64,000 nt of DNA from Megaustenia siamemsis. Lineage: Eukaryota; Mollusca; Gastropoda; Stylommatophora; Ariophantidae. Under the pieces are notes generated by a model. The model was not told the DNA's origin, did not search any database, and saw only the letters and a program-made list of their open reading frames with translations. Of the stretch, positions 58,540-64,000 are shown piece after piece (the first letter of the stretch is position 1; every line of letters begins with the position of its first letter). The stretch lies in assembly GCA_032433765.1 (NCBI GenBank), contig JAVIAB010000047.1, forward strand, positions 13,348,107-13,412,106. Direction: 5' to 3'. The translations under genes and the position numbers were made by a program.

Positions 58540-58812
58540 AAGAGCGTAGATGCGCTGTTTCGAGGCTTTCAGTGGAGCTGTGATATTAGCGACTTTCAGC
58601 TCGAAACATCCGGCTTCAGCACACATTTTTTAAATATCAGGTTGCCTTCCCTCTTCGATCCCTACTCGCTTGGTTAGACTAGATAGGTTAGTCTATTTCT
58701 AGAGGCACCGCGAAGAGGTGGCGTATGGTCTGGATGGTTCTGGTTCACCGATCCAGGATGAAGCCATCAGCTATGTGTCGCTGACAGCTTCCAGCTTTGT
58801 TGTCTCCTTATC
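58540..58812 (+). repeat. Dispersed repeat R58, copy 2
   Basis: GCCATCAGCTATGTGTCGCT then GACAGCTTCCAGCTTTGTTG (58766-58805) matches 37850-37890. The preceding part (GGATGGTTCTGGTTCACCGA) is only loosely similar. Confidence 0.5.
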
Positions 58813-58854
58813 AGTGATGTCATCAATTGTTATCAGGGCATGGTTATGATCTCA

Positions 58855-59864
58855 CCCGAAGGCGTGATGTAATTTTATCAAAGATATCATTATTATTTCA
58901 CCTGAAAGCTTGATGTAATTTTATCAAAGATATCATTATTATTTCACCTGAAAGTTTGATGTAATTTTATCAAAGATATCATTATTATTTCACCTGAAAG
59001 TTTGATGTAATTTTATCAAAGATATCATTATTATTTCACCTGAAAGCTTGATGTAATTTTATCAAAGATATCACTATTATTTCACCTGAAAGCTTCATGT
59101 AATTTTATAAAAAATATTACTATTATCTCACCTGAAAGCTTGAAGTAATTTTATCAAAGATATCACTATTATCTCACCTGAAAGCAGATGTAATTTTATC
59201 AAAGATATCACTATTATCTCACCTGAAAGCTTGAAGTAATTTTATCAAAGATATCACTATTATCTCACCTGAAAAAATGGAAGTAATTTTATCAAAGTAT
59301 CACTATTATCTCACCTGAAAGCTTGAAGTAATTTTATTAAAGATATCATTATTATCTCACCTGAAAGCTCGAAGTAATTTTGTCAGTTATCACTATTATC
59401 TCACCTGAAAGTTTGAAGTAATTTTATCAATGATATCACTATTATCCCACCTGAAAGCTTGAAGTAATTTTATCAGACATTACTATTATTTCACCTGAAA
59501 GCTTCATGTAATTTTATCAAAGTTATCACTATTATCTCACCTGAAAGCAGATGCAATTTGATCAAAGACATCACTATTATCTCACCTGAAAGTTTGAAAT
59601 AATTTTATCAACGATATCACTATTATCTCACCTGAAAGTTTGAAATAATTTTATCAATGATATTACTATTATCTCACCTGAAAGTTTGAAATAATTTGAT
59701 CAACGATATCACTATTATCTCACCTGAAAGTTTGAAATAATTTGATCAAAGACATCACTATTATCTCACCTGAAAGTTTGAAATAATTTGATCAAAGTTA
59801 TCACTATTATCTCACCTGAAAGTTTGAAATAATTTTATCAACGATATCATTATTCTATCATCAG
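58855..59864. repeat. 46-bp minisatellite, about 22 copies, ending at an exon
   Basis: The unit is GATATCACTATTATCTCACC, TGAAAGCTTGAAGTAATTTT, ATCAAA. Sub-blocks use TTTGATGTAATTTT or TTTGAAATAATTTT. The last unit, GATATCATTATTCTATCATC then AG, provides the acceptor of the next coding exon. Confidence 0.96.
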
Positions 59865-59985
59865 AAGCCAACTGAGCACGGCGATATCTTGTTTTCCCTG
59901 AGTTACCTACCAACCGCTGAAAGACTCACCGTTGTCATTGTCAAGGCTAGAAGTCTACGCTGGAGAAGCGGCAAAGATTCGGGGG
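59865..59985 (+). CDS. SYT12: Synaptotagmin-12-like, C2B exon 1
   Basis: The acceptor ATTATTCTATCATCAG ends at 59864; the donor GTGAGTTT starts at 59986. It encodes KPTEHGDILFSLSYLPTAER, then LTVVIVKARSLRWRSGKDSG, and ends with one base of a split codon (G, completed as GAT). The stretch G-[DE]-I-L-x-S-L-S-Y-L-P-T-A-E-R-L-T-V-V is the start of synaptotagmin-12 C2B and is the strongest evidence for the identification. In loop 1 the first aspartate of Ca-binding synaptotagmins is replaced (RSLRWRSGKDS), so Ca binding by C2B is doubtful too. Confidence 0.96.
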
Positions 59986-60114
59986 GTGAGTTTCTTCTTA
60001 GTCTGCTTCATATTGTCTTCTACCTCCTGTTTTTTATTTTTTTGTTTTTTTTTTTTGCTGATATTTTAGTTGTTTTATCAATGAATATATTTACTTTTTC
60101 ATTCGCCAGCTTTT
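59986..60114. other. Intron start, T-rich
   Basis: A T run at 60040-60053; nothing else is seen. Confidence 0.5.
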
Positions 60115-60415
60115 ACCTCTGACGAAGTCCCTACAGACTAGGAACTGAATTTTGCGTGATAAATCCGTTTTTCCTCTGGCAACCTTGTGCACAGTGGTCT
60201 CTCGCCGCCACAGGCAGATAACTCCGACTTCGGAGGTACTCATATTTTTTTCCGTCGATGAGTAATTGACGTTTCAAGCTGGGCCTCGCTGCTGAGACAA
60301 GGGTGGTTGCCGCAGAGAGAAATCGTAAATAAAAATCCCAACCGGTGCAGCCGGGATTTGACACCACAACCTCTCTATCTCGAGGCATCGAGGCCTGCCT
60401 CTTGCCTCGAGATGA
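60115..60415 (-). mobile_element. SINE family B, long copy
   Basis: The minus strand starts near 60415 with ATCTCGAGGCAAGAGGCAGG, then GTGGTGTCAAATCCCGG (box B at about 60350-60360). It continues with TCTCTCTGCGGCAACCACCC (60306-60325), TCAATTACTCATCGACGG, ACCTCCGAAGTCGGAGTTAT (60217-60236), and ends GGGACTTCGTCAGAGGTAAA (60113-60132). This is the most complete family B copy in the window. Confidence 0.88.
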
Positions 60416-60577
60416 ACGAGTCTCCCTATAAATGAATATAAAGTTAATATTTTCAAATTAATTAGCAGTACTTGAACCTTTATGTGAACAATTACTTTAA
60501 CACGGCGCTGGTTGTACAATTCACTAGTGGTGTCTAAGCGTATCGGATAAGTGCCTTCATTTACATCCCTCTGTAGC
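60416..60577. other. Unique spacer
   Basis: No feature recognised. Confidence 0.45.
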
Positions 60578-60658
60578 CTCGATGGAGCGTCGATCAAGAG
60601 GCCGACAAAGACAAAGGTAGATAAGTCGAATATTAGAAACACTAGGTTTAACAACAGA
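60578..60658 (+). mobile_element. LINE-C small fragment
   Basis: RRSRGRQRQR, then ISRILETLGLTTE; the same block as GQPRKRWIDRILETLGNI in LINE-C, with a stop in the middle. Confidence 0.7.
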
Positions 60659-60662
60659 ATAG

Positions 60663-61115
60663 GACAATCATCATCATCAAGTACCATGTCTGCTGGAGTA
60701 GATGATCATGTCTCTCCACAATTTTTTATTTCGACAGTTATTTATTATTTTTCTTGTTGACCTTCTGCCAAGCCATTCTCTTAAGTTGTCTGGTATTTTT
60801 TCTCTATCTCTTCTTCCCTCAATTTTCCCAGTTGTCACAATATATTCCAGTATATAATAATAATAATATGTTCCCTTCTCATTACATGACCAAAAAATGA
60901 TGATTGTTTCTTCCTAATATTTGGAAATTAGCCCTCTTTTGCTTTTGTCTCTTTCAGAACGGTTTCAGTACTCTTCTTAGATGTCCATGGTGTTCCCAAC
61001 ATTCTTCTGTAAAACCATATTTCTGCAGCTTCCAGTGATTTTCTTCTTTGTTGTCCTATTGTCCATTATTCGCATCCACATGTTAAGACCGGCTCCACAT
61101 AACATTTAAGAAAAT
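60663..61115 (-). mobile_element. LINE-A C-terminal fragment
   Basis: The tail AATCATCATCATCAAGTACC starts at 60664 on the + strand. The minus strand follows LINE-A from YASR to KCYVEPVLTC near 61090. It contains an extra (TAA)n at 60855-60868 and several frameshifts, so it is old. Confidence 0.9.
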
Positions 61116-61129
61116 GTTAATACAATCAC

Positions 61130-61838
61130 GTTCACTTTCTTTAAAATTTGCTTTGTTTAATGTTTACTTTTTTAAATGTTTACTTTGTGTAATGTTTAAT
61201 TCTTTAATGTTTACTTTGATTAATGTTTAATTCCTTAATGTTTACTTTGCTTAATGTTTAATTCCTTAATGTTTACTTTGCTTAATGTTTAATTCTTTAA
61301 TATTTACTTTGTTTAATGTTTAATTCTTTAATGTTTACTTTGTTTAATGTTTACTTTATTTAACATTTACTTTGTTTAATATTTACTTTGTTTGATGTTT
61401 ACTTTGTTTAATGTTTACTTTCTTTAATATTTACTTTGTTTAATATTTACTTTGTTTAATGTTTACTTTGTTTGATGTTTACTTTCTTTAATATTTACTT
61501 GTTGAATGTTTACTTTGTTTAATATTTACTTTGTTTAATGTTTACTCTGTTTAATGTTTACTCTGTTTAACGTTCACTCTGTTTTATGTTTACTTTGTTT
61601 GTTTATTTAATGTTTACTTTCTTGAATAGTTACCGTGTTTAATGTCTACTCTGTTTAATGTTTACTTTGTATAATGTTTACTGCTTACTTGTTTCCAGTT
61701 TACTTTGTATAATATTTACTGTGTTTATTGCTTACTTGTTTACTGTTTACTTTGTATAATGTTTACTTCTTTAACGTTTGATTTGTTCAATGTTTACCTT
61801 ATGCAATGTTTACTTTGCCGAATGTTTACTTTGACTGT
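61130..61838. repeat. 15/16-bp array (TTTAATGTTTACTTTG)
   Basis: Roughly 45 diverged units, with TTAATTCTTTAATG and TTGTTTAATATTTAC variants. The array ends about 35 bp before the next coding exon. Confidence 0.94.
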
Positions 61839-61872
61839 CAGAAACAAACAAGTCGTCTGTGTATGTCTTTAG

Positions 61873-62006
61873 ATCCGTTCGTGAAGGTCTACTTGCTGCA
61901 GAATGGGAAGAAGATCAGCAAGAAGAAGACCTCAGTGAAGAGAGGGGAGAAGAATCCCATTTTTAACGAGGCCATGATTTTCTCTGTCCCAGCAAGCGCC
62001 TTGCCG
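61873..62006 (+). CDS. SYT12: Synaptotagmin-12-like, C2B exon 2
   Basis: The acceptor TGTGTATGTCTTTAG ends at 61872 and the donor GTAAGTTT starts at 62007. The two leading bases AT complete GAT (Asp). It then encodes PFVKVYLLQNGKKISKKKTS, VKRGEKNPIFNEAMIFSVPA and SALP, ending in phase 0. DPFVKVYLLQ-[DN]-G-[RK]-K-[MI]-S-KKKT-[AS]-VKR and NEAMIFSVPA are hallmarks of synaptotagmin-12 C2B. The KKISKKKTSVKR polybasic strand, which binds phospholipid and SNARE partners in synaptotagmins, is kept. The rest of C2B (loop 3, last helix and stop codon) was not found before the end of the window. Confidence 0.96.
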
Positions 62007-62044
62007 GTAAGTTTGTGCGTTAGGATGCGCGTGTGTGAATTTGT

Positions 62045-62165
62045 GGTGTTGAGTGTGTGTGTGTGTGTGTGCGCGCGCGCGTTTGGTTGTGTATGTGAGT
62101 GGATTGTGGGTGTGTGTGTGTTTGTTATGCGCGCGTTTGTTTGGTTGTATGTGGCTGTGTAGCCG
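62045..62165. repeat. TG/GCGC-rich simple repeat
   Basis: GTGTGTGTGTGTGTGCGCGC and related tracts shortly after the splice donor. Confidence 0.9.
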
Positions 62166-62977
62166 TCTATGTACCACCTATTGAATGAAAGCGGAACACG
62201 CCAGACAGAGGACGTACATAATAAACCCTTGCTGATGTATCAGACGACTTAACGTTGTCTGATTCCCCGTCTGTATCTAAATGTTTATCATCTCCTTGAA
62301 TGCATGTACTGATAGCAGCAACGATGGCCTATCATGGCCCCGTCAATTTTTATTTATGAATGTCACGTGCGAGCTTTTTAAGTGGTCACCCGCAATTACG
62401 TATACCGCTCTCCACGGCGGCAACTGTAAAAATCGGGCCTGGACGAATGCCACCTGCTGCAGTACTGTGTCACTGCCTGTTGAACTCAAGGCACCTGACC
62501 TACTCTCTGTCAGCCTCGACAGCTAACGCTGGTCTGGGCACTGGACTGGTTTCTGGAATACTTACTTCAATAGGACTCTGCCATCCGCCCGTTAATTTTC
62601 CGGACATGCACTACTTTCATCCGTGATTGTTATAATGAATTACTTCGCCTTGATTTGCCACTGTGACGTGACGTTCCCACACAGATCTGAGGACTTTGTC
62701 TTTTCCGCGTCTGTAAGATTCGTTCGTCACTACTATGGTTGGTGACCACAACACTGATACCAAATACTAATTCAAAGTCCACCCATAATAAATGACAAGC
62801 GTTTATTAACTGACACCTTGTTAAATAGTACAACAATTAAAAAGCCAGCGACATACTTTGTGCTTTACTGTCACACATGTAAAACATTGCAAGCACTTGT
62901 CAATAAAGCCGTGCCATCCTCATTCACACACTCTGTTTGTCCATACCGAAAGACTCCACTTCATACGTAACTAGAGA
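62166..62977. other. Unique stretch, no further exon recognised
   Basis: I looked for the remaining C2B exon (a segment with the next beta strands and a W-containing helix) in all + frames and did not find it. Confidence 0.5.
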
Positions 62978-63812
62978 CTATAGTCCGTTCAGAAATTCAT
63001 AATCACACCTGAATTAGTTTTGCGTGATAACCGCTTGTTATTTTGGTTTCAAAATTTCCATGCAATCTTAGAATATTGATGACGTTATAGAAATATTTTT
63101 TGCTCTGAGAAATTTGATCTAGTCTAAAAGTTTTCTTCTTTAGGCTATATTAAATTCACCCTGTTCGAATTTGACACCATTTTAGGATATATATATTAAT
63201 TTGGTGCGGTCGTTGACGTAAAATAGTTTGGCTATTGCAGAAACACTAACTTCAGGAAAATCCCGTGGCACAAAACTGAATTGTTATTGAACGACATGAC
63301 GCACCACGGCCTGGGCATTAATTACCGAAGGGAAGGCGTATCTTTATTAATTTTGTGAAGATTCAGTAGACAATTTGTTGACTTTAAATACCAACATTTA
63401 TATCTAAATTACAATGCGTTTGAAATGCAAATTTATAACTATGCAAAAGGTTACTTTTTTACTATTTCAGCAATTTTAACCAATTTAATTCATGTTTGCA
63501 AATACACATAACGAACAACACCCACACTTAAGCACTATGTAGATACGCCTATGACAAGAATTGCAGTAAACTGAAAAATTTAATACGATTAATGTAAACT
63601 CTAAAATTTGAATCAACTTGTGTGATGTCGTCATAAAAGATCAAAGGAATTCGTTGATGTGCAAAATCTGTTGTGTTTGTGGAATAAAAAATACCAAAAT
63701 CTTTGCGTCATCAATATTCTAAGATTGCATGCAAATTTTGAAACCAAAATAACAAGCGGTTATCACGCAAAACTAATTCAGGTGTGATTATGAATTTCTG
63801 AACGGACTATAG
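62978..63812. mobile_element. MITE, 0.83 kb, with about 105-bp terminal inverted repeats
   Basis: The left arm runs CTATAGTCCGTTCAGAAATT, then CATAATCACACCTGAATTAG, TTTTGCGTGATAACCGCTTG and so on to TTAGAATATTGATGACG (63086). The complement is present at 63705-63812 with few changes. TA at both ends fits a Tc1/mariner-type target duplication. No transposase is inside. Words inside the arm (AACCGCTT, and TTCAAAATTTnCATG) also occur at the left end of the 22702 transposon. A piece of a further end (ACTATAGTCCG) follows at 63815. Confidence 0.93.
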
Positions 63813-64000
63813 AAACTATAGTCCGAACACAAAAACTGCCTCGACTTGCAACACATTATTGCTTTCTATATTACTATCGCTGTGACTACTGTTAGACTAT
63901 CGCTGAGGCATAAAACAACACAACTCTTAACAAACTACCATTATGGTAGACTCCTGGACCGAAAACTCCACTCACAGGCTAAACAGGTAACATTAACCCT
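63813..64000. other. Unique sequence to the window edge
   Basis: After a second ACTATAGTCCGAACAC end-like motif, no feature is recognised. Confidence 0.4.

Noticed and set aside
62007..62162. Extension of the 61873 exon frame past 62006
   Set aside because: A canonical GTAAGTTT donor follows; the sequence beyond is TG-rich repeat without C2B similarity.

Overview
The window is animal genomic DNA and looks invertebrate, most likely lophotrochozoan and possibly molluscan. The reasons are long introns with clean GT..AG boundaries, abundant tRNA-derived SINEs, several lineages of truncated LINE-like elements, a Tc1/mariner-type transposon and very many minisatellites. There is no operon, ribosome-binding-site or prokaryotic gene organisation. 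The species assignment is inference.

The only host gene I can support is a synaptotagmin-12-like gene on the + strand. Five internal coding exons are readable: 21113-21248, 28423-28552, 55788-56000, 59865-59985 and 61873-62006. They join in phase and encode a linker rich in Ser and Asp, all of the C2A domain and the first part of C2B. The N-terminus with its membrane anchor, and the end of C2B, are not found in this window. About 0.73 kb of coding sequence is spread over about 41 kb, with introns of 7.2, 27.2, 3.9 and 1.9 kb.

Everything else is repeats. Tandem arrays with about twenty unrelated unit types fill roughly 35% of the window by my own sum. The main ones are a 34-bp unit (560-1640), 41-bp (9035-9650), 35-bp (10440-11170), GAT-rich (12216-15560), 28-bp (17335-17770), 21/25-bp (21612-26540), about 17-bp (27220-28410), about 77-bp (30385-32640), 27-bp (39985-41600), GAA/GCA (52500-54905), 46-bp (58855-59860) and 15/16-bp (61130-61835). 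Long open frames inside these arrays are artefacts.

Between the arrays lie dead, mostly C-terminal fragments of at least five LINE-like lineages, here called A to E. There are also two copies of an RNase H-bearing I-like LINE, several tRNA-SINE families, a transposon whose D-to-E spacing of about 83 residues fits the Sailor (DD82E) type, and an 0.83-kb MITE with long terminal inverted repeats.

No new gene system was found. The most interesting pattern is that several arrays can be traced to the transposable element that seeded them. The 35-bp array lies inside, and is made of, LINE coding sequence. The 3.3-kb GAT array starts at the GAT tail of a LINE. A 42-bp array is an amplified SINE tail. 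A 46-bp intronic array runs directly into a functional 3' splice site.
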